Below are positions 47,655-56,388 of a stretch of DNA of 56,388 nucleotides, one piece after another. The notes beneath the pieces are model-generated. The model was not told the origin of the DNA. It ran no database searches and saw only the letters and a program-made list of their open reading frames with translations. A program made the translations under genes and the position numbers. The stretch comes from an uncultured Oscillospiraceae bacterium (lineage in GTDB: Bacteria > Bacillota > Clostridia > Oscillospirales > Acutalibacteraceae): contig UQQZ01000006.1 of the NCBI GenBank assembly GCA_900543305.1, positions 1 through 56,388 of the forward strand, given 5' to 3'. The number at the start of each line of letters is the position of its first letter. The first letter of the stretch is position 1.

Positions 47655-49745
47655 GTGGCAGAAAAAGAAAAGAAGAGTACCCGGCGCAGATTGCCGGCAG
47701 GGGAGAATATTTCCCGTCAGCAGGACCAGGCATTGAGCGGTGCACAGGATGCGCCCAAGATCGGGAAAATCGCCGGTCCCAAAAAGGCGGGAACGAAAAC
47801 CAGAACCAAGACAGAAAACCGCTCCAAGGGGGAATCCCGAAGCAAAGCGGAAACCCGTTCCAAGGGAGCTAAGGGGGAGCATAAAAAGACCTCTGGAAAA
47901 TCGGAGGAGGCCGGCGCCAAGAAAAAAGCGGAGAGCACCCGGAAAGGGGCGGCACGAGGAGGGCGCAAGCCTCAAAAGCCCGCTTTGAGTCAGACTGCGG
48001 CTCAAGTGCAGGCCCTGCAGGCGCAGCAGGCAGCCCTGGAAAAAAAGGCCTCCCGAAAAGGCCGGGGCAGACCGAGAAAATCCCAGAAGCCGGCGATCAA
48101 GGTGTATTTTCTGGGAGGTCTAAACGAGATCGGCAAGAACTTTACCCTGTATGAATGCCAGAATGACATGATCATTGTGGACTGCGGTCTGTCCTTCCCG
48201 GACGAAGATATGCCCGGCGTAGACAGCGTGATTCCGGATTTTGCCTTTGTGGAAAAGAACCGGGATAAGATCCGGGGCGTGGTGATCACCCATGGCCACG
48301 AGGACCACATCGGCGCTGTTCCCTATTTGCTGAAAAAGCTGAATGTGCCCGTATACGGTACGGCCCTGACCATCGGACTCATTGAGGGGAAGCTGAAGGA
48401 GCACAACCTGAACAACACAGCCAAGCTCCATGTGACCCCCGCAGGATCCCACATCCAAATGGGCTGCATGGACGTGGAGCTGGTCCACGTGAACCACTCC
48501 ATTGCCGATGCGGTGGCTCTGGCCATCCACAGCCCAGCTGGGGTGATCGTTCACACGGGAGACTTTAAAATTGATATGACCCCCGCGGAGGGCAGCATGA
48601 TCGACCTGGCCAGGTTCGCGGAATTGGGCAAAGAAGGGGTGCTGGCCCTGCTGGCGGACTCCACCAACGCAGAGCGTCCCGGCTATACCCAGACGGAGCA
48701 GACGGTGAACAATTCCCTGGATTCCCTGTTTATGCGGGCGGAGGGAAAGCGGATTATCGTGGCCACCTTTGCTTCCTCCATCAGCCGGGTGCAGATGATC
48801 ATCAACTGTGCCGTAAAATATGGCCGCAAGGTGGCCCTTTCCGGCCGGAGCATGGTCAACGTGATGGGCATTGCCAGTGAGCTGGGATACCTTCATGTGC
48901 CGGATGGGGTGCTGGTGGATCTGAACTTGATCAACCGTTACGAACCCGGCCAGCTGGTGCTGATCACTACTGGCAGCCAGGGAGAACCCATGTCTGCCCT
49001 GACCCGGATGGCCTTTTCCGATCACCGGCAGGTGGCCATCAATCCCAACGATTTCATCATCATTTCTGCCCGGCCCATCCCCGGCAATGAAAAAACCGTG
49101 GGCGCCGTGGTAGATGAGCTGTTGAAGCAGAATTGTACCGTTATTTACGAATCCATGTACGAGGTGCATGTTTCGGGCCATGCCTGTCAGGAGGAATTAA
49201 AGCTGATGCAGGCCCTGACCCGTCCCAAATATTTCATTCCTGTCCACGGGGAACAGAAGCATCTGAGAAAGCACGCCGGGCTTGCCATGACCATGGGGAT
49301 TCCCCGGGAGAATATTTTTATCGGGGATATCGGCAATGTGCTGGAGCTCCATGAGGATCACATGAAGCAGCTGGGGGATGTGCCTGCCGGCAGCGTCATG
49401 GTGGACGGCCTGGGCGTGGGCGATGTGGGCAGCATTGTGCTGCGGGATCGCCGCCACCTGTCCGAAGACGGCCTCATTGTGGCGGTGTGTTCCATCGACG
49501 CAGCCAGTGGCCGGGTGGTGTCCGGACCGGACATCGTTTCCCGGGGATTTGTCTATGTGCGGGAATCGGAAGCTCTTATGGACGAAGCCAGAGATCTGGT
49601 GTATAATACTCTGGAGGAATGCGCCCGGAATCATGTGCGGGATTGGAGCGGCATGAAACAGAGCATCAAGGATGAACTTTCCCGTTTCCTATATCAGAAA
49701 ACCCGCCGCAGCCCCATGATTCTTCCCATAATCATGGAGGTGTAA
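47655..49745 (+). CDS. Ribonuclease J with long basic N-terminal extension
   Basis: 696 residues. From about residue 147 it is a metallo-beta-lactamase/beta-CASP ribonuclease: GGLNEIGKNF, zinc motif THGHEDHIG (near 215), HVNHSIADAV, HTGDFKID, and beta-CASP motifs in ALSGRSM, VHVSGHACQEE and the final VHGEQKH. RNase J acts as 5'-3' exo- and endonuclease in mRNA turnover. The preceding 145 residues are Lys/Arg/Ser/Gly-rich and unstructured, including RKGRGRPRKSQ, an AT-hook-like segment; usual RNase J starts about 12 residues before the core. Start GTG 47655 follows AAGGAGG. Confidence 0.94.
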   Translation: MAEKEKKSTRRRLPAGENISRQQDQALSGAQDAPKIGKIAGPKKAGTKTRTKTENRSKGESRSKAETRSKGAKGEHKKTSGKSEEAGAKKKAESTRKGAARGGRKPQKPALSQTAAQVQALQAQQAALEKKASRKGRGRPRKSQKPAIKVYFLGGLNEIGKNFTLYECQNDMIIVDCGLSFPDEDMPGVDSVIPDFAFVEKNRDKIRGVVITHGHEDHIGAVPYLLKKLNVPVYGTALTIGLIEGKLKEHNLNNTAKLHVTPAGSHIQMGCMDVELVHVNHSIADAVALAIHSPAGVIVHTGDFKIDMTPAEGSMIDLARFAELGKEGVLALLADSTNAERPGYTQTEQTVNNSLDSLFMRAEGKRIIVATFASSISRVQMIINCAVKYGRKVALSGRSMVNVMGIASELGYLHVPDGVLVDLNLINRYEPGQLVLITTGSQGEPMSALTRMAFSDHRQVAINPNDFIIISARPIPGNEKTVGAVVDELLKQNCTVIYESMYEVHVSGHACQEELKLMQALTRPKYFIPVHGEQKHLRKHAGLAMTMGIPRENIFIGDIGNVLELHEDHMKQLGDVPAGSVMVDGLGVGDVGSIVLRDRRHLSEDGLIVAVCSIDAASGRVVSGPDIVSRGFVYVRESEALMDEARDLVYNTLEECARNHVRDWSGMKQSIKDELSRFLYQKTRRSPMILPIIMEV

Positions 49746-49785
49746 AGGGCGTATCAGTAGGCGAGCATGAGGGAGGGAAGCCAAG

Positions 49786-51762
49786 GTGAGGCGAAAAAAG
49801 GTCTGGGTGGTTTCACCGCTTTTCTATTTGATGGCCGGAGCCATGGTGGTCATGGGACTGGCAAGCTACCGGTATAATCGGATTTTGTTTGCGGTGGAGA
49901 TGACAGTCGCCGGACTTTCGGTGTTGGCGGTGTGGGTGTCGGACATTCTGTACCGGCGGAATATCACCACCACGGTGAAAAGCGCCAAAAAGGTCCTGTC
50001 AGCGGAGGAGGAATATGCCTTTCAGGCGTTTGCCCTTCCGGTGGCAGTGGTGGCCCCGGCAGGGGACATTGTGTGGGCCAACGAAGCCTTTGTGGGTTCC
50101 CTCTGCGGGGGAAAGGAATTTCTGGGGGACAATGTGCTCAAATACATTTACCCCAAAACCTTCCGTCAGGTCATGGGGGAACACGGCGCAGCCGTCTCCC
50201 ATAACGGACGGGAATATTCGGTTTACGGCGCCCGAGCCAAATCCGGGTATATCCTCTATTTCGTAGACGACACCTATTTTAAAGCGGTGGATAAGGAATA
50301 CCGGGAGAAGCGGCCTGTGGTGGCTCTTGCGGTCTTCGATAACCGGGAGGAACTGGCTCGGGACAGTCTGGGCGGAGACGAATCCCGGGTGACAGCGGAA
50401 GTGGACGCCCGGCTGCGGAATTGGGCCATTCAGGAGATGGGAGGATTCCTGCGCCGTCTGGACAATCACCGGTACCTGCTGGTGACCGACGAAGCTCACC
50501 TGGAGCAGGCCAAGCAAAAGCGGTTCCACATTCTGGACGATGTGCGGGAAGTGCGCAGCGTCCGGAACAACATGAGCGCCACCGTATCCATCGGTGTGGG
50601 CAGGGGCGCCAAGAACATTGCGGAAAGCGAGCGCTGGGCCCGTCAGGCCTTGGATATGGCCCTGGGCCGGGGCGGCGACCAAGTGGCTGTCAAACAGGAA
50701 GGAGACTCCTACGAGTTCTTCGGAGGCCTTTCCAAGGGCGTGGAAAAACGGGACAAGGTGCGGACCCGCGTCATTGCCGCCACCCTGTCGGACCATGTGA
50801 AGGCCAGCGATCAGGTGTACATCATGGGCCACAAGAATTCCGATTTGGACAGTATCGGTTCCGCAGTGGGCATGTGGGCCGCCATTCACAAGGGCTTGGA
50901 GAAACAGGCCCACATTGTGGTAAACCGAAACCAGACCTTGGCTGGTCCCCTGGTGGATATGACCGAAGCGGCATATCCGGGAGAAGAAATTTTTATCCCG
51001 CCCCTGGAAGCCTTGCAAAACGCCACAGAGCGTTCCCTGCTCATTGTGGTGGACACCCATTCGGTAAACTTTGTGGAGAGCCGGGAGCTTTTGGAACGGG
51101 TGCCCCGGGTGGTGGTTATCGACCATCACCGGATGATGGTGACCCACATCAAAAACGCCCTGATCTTTTATCACGAGCCCTATGCCAGTTCCGCCTCGGA
51201 AATGGTCACGGAGCTGGCCCAATACATCAAGGCCTCTTCCATCGACGGGGCCGATGCCCAGGCCCTTTTGGCCGGCATTATGCTGGATACCAAGAACTTT
51301 GTGCTGAAAACCGGCGTGCGCACCTTTGAGGCTTCCGCATACCTGCGGCGGCGGGGGGCGGACACGGTGGCAGTGAAAAAGCTCTTTTCCGATTCTCTGG
51401 ATACCTACAAGCAGAAAGCCCAGTTGGTGTCCGGGGCGGAAATTTACAAAGGCTGCGCTATCGCCACCTCCAATTGGGAGTTTGAGGACCTGCGTATCGC
51501 GGCGGCCCAGGCGGCAGACGAGCTGCTGTCCATCATGGGGGTAAAGGCCTCCTTTGTGCTGTACCGGTCGGGAGGGGACGTGAATATCTCCGCCCGAAGT
51601 TTGGGAGACGTAAATGTCCAGCTGATCTTGGAGGAATTCGGGGGAGGCGGTCATTTCACCATGGCCGGCGCCCAACTGAAGAACACCACCATCGGGGAAG
51701 CCCGCCGGGCGTTGATCCGGGAGCTGGATGACAAACTGGCCCAGACCTCCATTCAAAACTGA
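49786..51762 (+). CDS. gdpP: Cyclic-di-AMP phosphodiesterase GdpP
   Basis: 658 residues: two membrane helices (about 10-55), a PAS-like sensor domain, a degenerate GGDEF domain and a DHH-DHHA1 catalytic module with IMGHKNSDLDSIGSAVGMW (near 345) and VVIDHHRM (near 445). It hydrolyses c-di-AMP to pApA and so controls potassium and osmolyte balance. GTG 49786 follows GAGGGAGGGAAG; the gene lies 40 nt after rnj, suggesting cotranscription. Confidence 0.93.
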   Translation: MRRKKVWVVSPLFYLMAGAMVVMGLASYRYNRILFAVEMTVAGLSVLAVWVSDILYRRNITTTVKSAKKVLSAEEEYAFQAFALPVAVVAPAGDIVWANEAFVGSLCGGKEFLGDNVLKYIYPKTFRQVMGEHGAAVSHNGREYSVYGARAKSGYILYFVDDTYFKAVDKEYREKRPVVALAVFDNREELARDSLGGDESRVTAEVDARLRNWAIQEMGGFLRRLDNHRYLLVTDEAHLEQAKQKRFHILDDVREVRSVRNNMSATVSIGVGRGAKNIAESERWARQALDMALGRGGDQVAVKQEGDSYEFFGGLSKGVEKRDKVRTRVIAATLSDHVKASDQVYIMGHKNSDLDSIGSAVGMWAAIHKGLEKQAHIVVNRNQTLAGPLVDMTEAAYPGEEIFIPPLEALQNATERSLLIVVDTHSVNFVESRELLERVPRVVVIDHHRMMVTHIKNALIFYHEPYASSASEMVTELAQYIKASSIDGADAQALLAGIMLDTKNFVLKTGVRTFEASAYLRRRGADTVAVKKLFSDSLDTYKQKAQLVSGAEIYKGCAIATSNWEFEDLRIAAAQAADELLSIMGVKASFVLYRSGGDVNISARSLGDVNVQLILEEFGGGGHFTMAGAQLKNTTIGEARRALIRELDDKLAQTSIQN

Positions 51763-51827
51763 CATCTTATGGAATATTCATGGCTCAGGAGAGATCCGAA
51801 GCCTTTTAGAAAGGAAGGAATCGACCA

Positions 51828-52277
51828 ATGAAAGTGGTATTGCTGCAAGACGTTAAATCCATCGGGAAAAAAGGGGAACTGGTGAATGTATCCGACGGGT
51901 ATGCCCGGAATTTCCTGCTGCCCCGGAAGCTGGCCAAGGAGGCAAATGCCCAGGCCATGAACGAGCTGAAAAACGCTGAGGCATCCCGGGAATACAAGAT
52001 CAGAACCGAGACCGAACAGGCCCAGAGTCACGCCAAGGCTCTTTCCGGCAAGACGGTGAAAATTTACGCCAAGCCCGGTCAGGGAGGCAAGATCTTTGGG
52101 TCCGTCACCGCCAAAGAAATCTCCGAGGAGATCAAAAAGCAGTTTGGCGTGGAAGTGGACAAGCGGAAGGTGGTTCTTTCCGGAGACATCAAGGCCTTCG
52201 GTACCTACCAGTTTGACGTGAAATTCTACGCGGGCATCACCGCCAACATGAGTGTGGCTGTCTGCGAAAAGGTCTAA
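51828..52277 (+). CDS. rplI: Ribosomal protein bL9
   Basis: 149 residues. The N-terminal domain has LLQDVKSIGKKGELVNVSDGYARNF (shown by the conserved GYARNFLLP), then the long connecting helix and the C-terminal domain. It bridges the large subunit L1 stalk region. ATG 51828 follows GAAAGGAAGG. Confidence 0.97.
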   Translation: MKVVLLQDVKSIGKKGELVNVSDGYARNFLLPRKLAKEANAQAMNELKNAEASREYKIRTETEQAQSHAKALSGKTVKIYAKPGQGGKIFGSVTAKEISEEIKKQFGVEVDKRKVVLSGDIKAFGTYQFDVKFYAGITANMSVAVCEKV

Positions 52278-52401
52278 CATAGAAGTACGGATGGGAGGCC
52301 CTGTGGGGGCTGTCCCAAAACCAGGAGGGCCGCCCTGATGGGGCGGCTCTGCCAACGGATGGGCATATGTCCCGGCGTGGGCGTTCAAGGAGGGAAACAC
52401 C

Positions 52402-53781
52402 ATGGATCACGACGGCTATCTGGATACACAGGCTCAGGCAGGCATGCAGGTGCCCTTTAGCCTGGAGGCGGAACAGTCGGTGCTGGGCGCCGTGCTGCTG
52501 GAGCCTTCCTGCCTGTCCACCGTGGTGGACATTCTGCCTCGGGCGGAATACTTCTACGGGGTAAACAACCGGCTGATTTACGGCGCCATGGTGGAGATGT
52601 TTGCTTTAGGGCAACCGGTGGACTTCATCACGGTGCTGGAGAGGCTGAAAACAGATGAAGATTTTGACGAAGCCACGGGAAAAGTCTACCTGACCCAGTT
52701 GGCTCAGCTGGTGCCCTCCATTTCCCATGTGGAATCCTATGCCCGGATTGTGCGGGATAAATACGACCTGCGCACCTTGATGCAGGCGGCCAGGAATATT
52801 CTGGACGAAGCCAGCACCGGCGGCGGGGAAGCCTCTTTGGTGCTGGATGCGGCGGAGCAGAAAATCTACGATATCCGCCGGGGCAAAAGCGATCAGGGTC
52901 TGCAAAAAGTACAGGAGATCCTGCTGGACACCTTTGACCGGTTGGACAAGCTCAATTCCGCAGACCGGGAAAAATACAAGGGTTTGCCCACGGGAATCCG
53001 GGAGCTGGACAACACTATCACCGGGTTAAACCGCTCGGACCTGATCGTGCTGGCGGCCCGGCCCGGCGTGGGCAAAACTAGTTTTGGGCTGAACATTGCC
53101 AGGCATGTATCGGTGACGGTGGGCAGACGGGTGGCCTTTTTCTCTCTGGAAATGGGCCGGGAGCAGCTTGCCTCCCGACTGCTTTCCAGCGAGGCTCTGG
53201 TGGAAGGAACCAAGCTCCGTTCCGGGGATTTGACAGAAGGGGAATGGGCCCATCTCATTGAAGCCGGAGATATTTTGCGGCAGGCGGATCTGTACTTTGA
53301 CGACAGTCCCAGCATTACGGTGCCGGAAATGAAGGGCAAGCTGCGGCGGCTGGATCATGTGGATCTGGTGATTGTGGACTACCTTCAGCTGATGACCGGT
53401 ACCCGGAAAAACGACAACCGAGTCAACGAAATTTCAGAGATTACCCGAACTTTGAAGGTGATGGCCAAGGAACTGGACGTGCCGGTCATTGCCCTGTCTC
53501 AGCTACGCCGTCCCACCGAGCGGACCAAGGATCACCGGCCCGGCTTGTCGGAGCTGCGGGATTCGGGCTCCATCGAACAGGACGCGGACATTGTCATCTT
53601 TCTGCACCGGGAAGCGTACAATGCTACCAGCGAAGGGGGACAGCTCAGCGAGGATATGGATCAGAACGCTGCGGAGATCATCGTGGCCAAGAACCGACAC
53701 GGGGAAACCAAATCCATTCCTGTCCACTGGCAGGGTGAGTATATGCGCTTTACTTCCCGGGAGGTTATCCGCCATGAGTGA
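52402..53781 (+). CDS. dnaB: Replicative DNA helicase DnaB
   Basis: 459 residues: N-terminal DnaB domain, linker helix, and RecA-type C-terminal ATPase with Walker A AARPGVGKTS (near 222), Walker B VDLVIVDYLQLM, and the DnaB motif DLRDSGSIEQDADIV. It unwinds the fork. ATG 52402 follows AAGGAGG. The upstream gap holds a GCCGCCC/GGGGCGGC hairpin (52328-52347) without U tract. Its end overlaps the tilS start by 8 nt. Confidence 0.97.
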   Translation: MDHDGYLDTQAQAGMQVPFSLEAEQSVLGAVLLEPSCLSTVVDILPRAEYFYGVNNRLIYGAMVEMFALGQPVDFITVLERLKTDEDFDEATGKVYLTQLAQLVPSISHVESYARIVRDKYDLRTLMQAARNILDEASTGGGEASLVLDAAEQKIYDIRRGKSDQGLQKVQEILLDTFDRLDKLNSADREKYKGLPTGIRELDNTITGLNRSDLIVLAARPGVGKTSFGLNIARHVSVTVGRRVAFFSLEMGREQLASRLLSSEALVEGTKLRSGDLTEGEWAHLIEAGDILRQADLYFDDSPSITVPEMKGKLRRLDHVDLVIVDYLQLMTGTRKNDNRVNEISEITRTLKVMAKELDVPVIALSQLRRPTERTKDHRPGLSELRDSGSIEQDADIVIFLHREAYNATSEGGQLSEDMDQNAAEIIVAKNRHGETKSIPVHWQGEYMRFTSREVIRHE

Positions 53782-55107
53782 GTTACTCCGGGGGGATCTT
53801 TCGGGGCTCCCAGCCCAGGGCAAGGTGGTGGTGGGATTTTCAGGGGGCGCCGATTCCACCGCTCTGGCCCACTGGCTTTTGGGAAAGGTGTCTTCCCGGC
53901 GTCTGGTGCTGGCCCATGTAAACCACGGCTTGCGGGGAACGAATCGGAACGGGACGAAGCCGCTGCCCGACAGTTTGCGGGGCAGTTTGGGCTTCGCTTT
54001 GCTGTTTTCCGGGAGGATATCGCCGCCCGGGCCAGGGAGCGGGGGCTGGGCGTGGAGGAGTGCGGGCGTCAGGTGCGCTATGCATTTTTTCACTCTCTTG
54101 CCTCTGGGGAAAACGACAGAATCCTCACCGCCCACCACAGCGGGGATAATGGGGAGACGGTGCTTTTGCACCTCTGCCGGGGCACATCCCTTGCAGGTTT
54201 GTGTGGGATCCCCTATGCCCGAGGGAAAATTCTCCGTCCCTTTCTGCGGGCATCCCGTCAGGAGATCGAGGCGTATTGCCACAGGTTCCGGCTGCCCTAT
54301 GTGACGGACCAGAGCAACTTTTCCCAGGAATATGCTAGAAATAAGATTCGCCTCCAAGTGATCCCTCTGCTGCAGGAGCTGAACCCGGAATTTTTGGAGG
54401 CCATCTCCCGCATGACGGAAAGCCTTTCTAGGGATCGGGATTTCCTGGAAGAGGAGGCCCGTGCCCTGCTGGAGCATGCCCAAAGTCCTTGGGGGTTGCG
54501 GGCTGAGGTGCTGCTTAACAAACACCAAGCGGTGGTTCTGGAAGCCTTACGGCTGTGGCTGTGCCAAAAAGGGTGCGGTTCCTTTGAGAGAAAACACCTG
54601 GACGCGCTGCTTCGCTGTTTAAGCCGGGGCGGGGAAGCGGATCTGCCGGGAGGCCTGCGGGCATGCTGTTCCCAAGGAGTGCTTTCCCTGGAACCCAGGA
54701 AGCCCGCTCCAGGGTTTTCTGTGGAAGTTGGCCTGGGAGAGACTCTGCTTCCCTGCGGCAAACGGCTCACTTTGAAAGAAAAATGGCTTGCGGGCGGGGA
54801 AACCGGACCAAAAATTCACAATTTGTTGTTTAAAAACGCCCTGGACTATGATATAATTACAGGCAATTTGATCGCCCGAACCCGCCGGGAAGGGGAACGG
54901 TTTGCCCCCGCCGGCCGGAAGGTGACCAAACCTTTGAAGCAATTGTTCCAAGAACAGAAAATTCCACTGCCCCAGCGGGACAGAACCGTGCTGCTGGAGT
55001 GGGAAGGCCGGACCGTCTTTTGTGAGGGGGCGGGACCGGCGGAGGGGTACCAGATTACAGGCCGCACCCAGCGGGCCTTGGTGGTCACCCTCCGGGAAAC
55101 AAATTGA
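53774..55107 (+). pseudogene. tilS: tRNA(Ile)-lysidine synthase TilS, one-base frameshift
   Basis: TilS makes lysidine at the tRNA-Ile2 wobble position, an essential step for reading AUA. Frame one (from ATG 53774) holds GFSGGADSTALAHWLL, the PP-loop, up to HVNHGLRG. The rest of the protein then continues in another frame from about 53938, with NESERDEAAARQF, then RYAFFHS and TAHHSGDN, through the C-terminal domain to 55107. The break lies in a run of four Gs (53934-53937), where one more G would restore a full TilS of about 444 residues. Since TilS is essential, sequence error, or less likely recoding, is the probable cause. Confidence 0.9.
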
Positions 55108-55143
55108 GGGAATCCGATAAAATCGGGGAAGGATGGATGGGTC

Positions 55144-55698
55144 ATGGCAGAACAAAACACAATGCTCCAGGATATTGAGGAAGTATTGTTTTCGGAAAAG
55201 CAAATTGAAGAGATTGTAGCGCGCATTGGCGGGGGAATTTCCCGGGATTACCAGGACAAGAACCTGCTCCTGGTCAGTGTGCTGAAGGGTTCGGTGGTGT
55301 TTATGGCGGATTTGATGCGGGCCATCACCATTCCTGCCCGGATTGACTTTATGGCAACCTCCAGCTACGGATCTGGAGTGAAAAGCTCCGGCGTGGTGAA
55401 GATCGTGAAGGATCTGGATCTGGAGCTGAAAGGGTATGATATTGTCATTGTGGAGGACATTTTGGACAGTGGCAAGACCCTGCAATATTTGACCCGGCTG
55501 CTCCGGTCCCGGGGACCCAGGAGCATTCAGATCTGCACTTTGTTTGACAAGCCCGAACGCCGAGAGGTTGAGGTGACTCCCACCTATGTGGGTGCTCAAA
55601 TTCCCGACGCCTTCATTGTGGGGTACGGGCTGGATTACGATGAAAAATACCGCAATTTGCCCTTCGTAGGCGTGTTAAAGCCCTCGGTCTACGAATAA
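55144..55698 (+). CDS. hpt: Hypoxanthine phosphoribosyltransferase
   Basis: 184 residues. PRPP-binding motif is IVIVEDILDSGKTLQYL (near 100-116), plus LLVSVLKGSVVF in the N-terminal part. It makes IMP/GMP from purine bases and PRPP. ATG 55144 is 37 nt after tilS; tilS-hprT-ftsH is a conserved Gram-positive order. Confidence 0.96.
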   Translation: MAEQNTMLQDIEEVLFSEKQIEEIVARIGGGISRDYQDKNLLLVSVLKGSVVFMADLMRAITIPARIDFMATSSYGSGVKSSGVVKIVKDLDLELKGYDIVIVEDILDSGKTLQYLTRLLRSRGPRSIQICTLFDKPERREVEVTPTYVGAQIPDAFIVGYGLDYDEKYRNLPFVGVLKPSVYE

Positions 55699-55743
55699 TC
55701 CGGCGGAAAGCGGAAAGAGTTTACACTATAGGAGGATAGATCC

Positions 55744-56388
55744 TTGGACGGAAATCAAAGAAAGATTCGCAATCTTCTGCTGTATATCGGGATTCCGGTG
55801 GTGGTGTTATTCATCATCATCCTCCTGTTCAACAACAGGGCCCCTCAGCAGGATACCTACAAGTATTCGGATATTATCGACTACTTCCAAACCCAACAGG
55901 TGAAGGAGTACCAGCTGAACCTGGGCACCGGTGAGATGCTCATCCAGCTGGAGGACGGGAAATCTGTGGCCTATGTGCTGCCCAGTGTGGACCTGTTCTA
56001 TATGGATGTGCGGGATTCCATCAACACCTACAACCAGGAACATCCCGACGCCAAAATGGTCCAGGACATCATACGGCCTGCAGAAACCAGCTGGTTCATC
56101 AGCCTGTTGCCCACCTTGATTCTATTTGCGGGGCTGATCATCTTCTGGATGATCATGATGCGCCGTTTGGGGTCCAGTATGGGCGGAGACAAACAGATGA
56201 ACTTCGGCAAAGCCAAGATCAAACAGATGAGCGATGAAAAGCGGAAGACCACCTTTGCCGATGTGGCCGGCGCCGATGAGGAAAAGGAAGAGCTCCGGGA
56301 AATTGTGGAGTTCTTGAAGAATCCCTCTAAGTACAACACCCTGGGAGCCCGGATTCCCAAGGGCGTGCTGTTGGTGGGCCCTCCCGGA
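55744..56388 (+). CDS. ftsH: ATP-dependent zinc metalloprotease FtsH (3' truncated by window edge)
   Basis: The visible 215 residues hold two membrane helices (about 12-30 and 118-140), the intervening extracytoplasmic domain, and the AAA+ start TTFADVAGADEEKEEL, ending in the Walker A region GVLLVGPPG. FtsH degrades membrane and short-lived proteins. Start is TTG 55744 behind AGGAGGATAG; the zinc motif lies beyond the window. Confidence 0.95.
   Translation, partial: MDGNQRKIRNLLLYIGIPVVVLFIIILLFNNRAPQQDTYKYSDIIDYFQTQQVKEYQLNLGTGEMLIQLEDGKSVAYVLPSVDLFYMDVRDSINTYNQEHPDAKMVQDIIRPAETSWFISLLPTLILFAGLIIFWMIMMRRLGSSMGGDKQMNFGKAKIKQMSDEKRKTTFADVAGADEEKEELREIVEFLKNPSKYNTLGARIPKGVLLVGPPG

Noticed and set aside
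1..56388. CRISPR arrays, insertion sequences, phage or plasmid genes
   Set aside because: No regularly spaced repeats, transposase or integrase motifs or attachment-site duplications were seen.

Overview
This window is ordinary chromosomal DNA from a moderately GC-rich, low-G+C-lineage (Firmicutes/Clostridia) bacterium, most likely an Oscillospiraceae-type gut anaerobe. Evidence: Gram-positive gene orders (SRP RNA-dnaX-ybaB-recR; tilS-hprT-ftsH; gdpP-rplI-dnaB), RNase J, GdpP, ECF-type vitamin transport, a NifS/NifU pair, strong AGGAGG ribosome sites, frequent TTG/GTG starts and consensus TTGACA-17-TATAAT promoters. I see no insertion sequence, phage, CRISPR array or rRNA. One tRNA (Gly-GCC) and one SRP RNA are present.

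Layout. 1-9.8 kb: end of thiI, cinA, gluQ-RS, a DUF368 undecaprenyl-phosphate translocase candidate, a HAD phosphatase, malic enzyme, an ECF S-component, HtrA protease and an RpiR regulator. 9.8-16.5 kb: a complete F-type ATP synthase operon (atpBEFHAGDC) with its own promoter; the c subunit lacks the Na+ ligands, so it is probably H+ coupled. 16.5-18.8 kb: a tandem PII-like protein paired with a duplicated DUF1538 membrane protein, the best candidate for an uncharacterised transporter-plus-sensor system. 19-25.5 kb: a cytosolic GH18 enzyme, the recR-ybaB-dnaX cluster preceded by the SRP RNA and two tandem structured repeats, a GNAT, a NYN-LOTUS protein and a YbaK deacylase. 25.5-30.1 kb: an ECF sigma/anti-sigma pair (the sigma gene shows a premature stop), a small membrane protein and two GH25 paralogues, one of which has lost its catalytic acids. 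30.3-37.1 kb: GNAT, uridine-kinase-like protein, MarR, and the moxR-DUF58-transglutaminase operon. 37.2-44.2 kb: a nucleotidyltransferase-fold protein, cold-shock protein, tRNA-Gly, GH127 arabinofuranosidase, and a GH125 mannosidase-acetyltransferase-PHP operon. 44.2-46.9 kb: a membrane-anchored MerR with a classical 19-bp-spacer operator promoter, then nifU and nifS. 47-56.4 kb: RNase J behind a long structured leader, gdpP, rplI, dnaB, a frameshifted tilS, hprT and the start of ftsH.

The genes fit a fermenting, glycan-scavenging cell: surface and cytosolic glycosidases (GH18, GH25, GH125, GH127), malic enzyme and Fe-S assembly for central metabolism, and envelope maintenance (DUF368, HtrA, ECF sigma). 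Most transcription units are short, bounded by strong hairpin terminators, many shared by convergent genes.

Points most worth checking: the covarying tandem RNA-like repeats upstream of the SRP RNA (23.05-23.27 kb), the PII/DUF1538 pair, the tilS frameshift and sigma-factor nonsense codon (biology or sequence error), the GH25 pseudoenzyme, and the RNase J leader. All family assignments rest on reading motifs by eye; no search was run.
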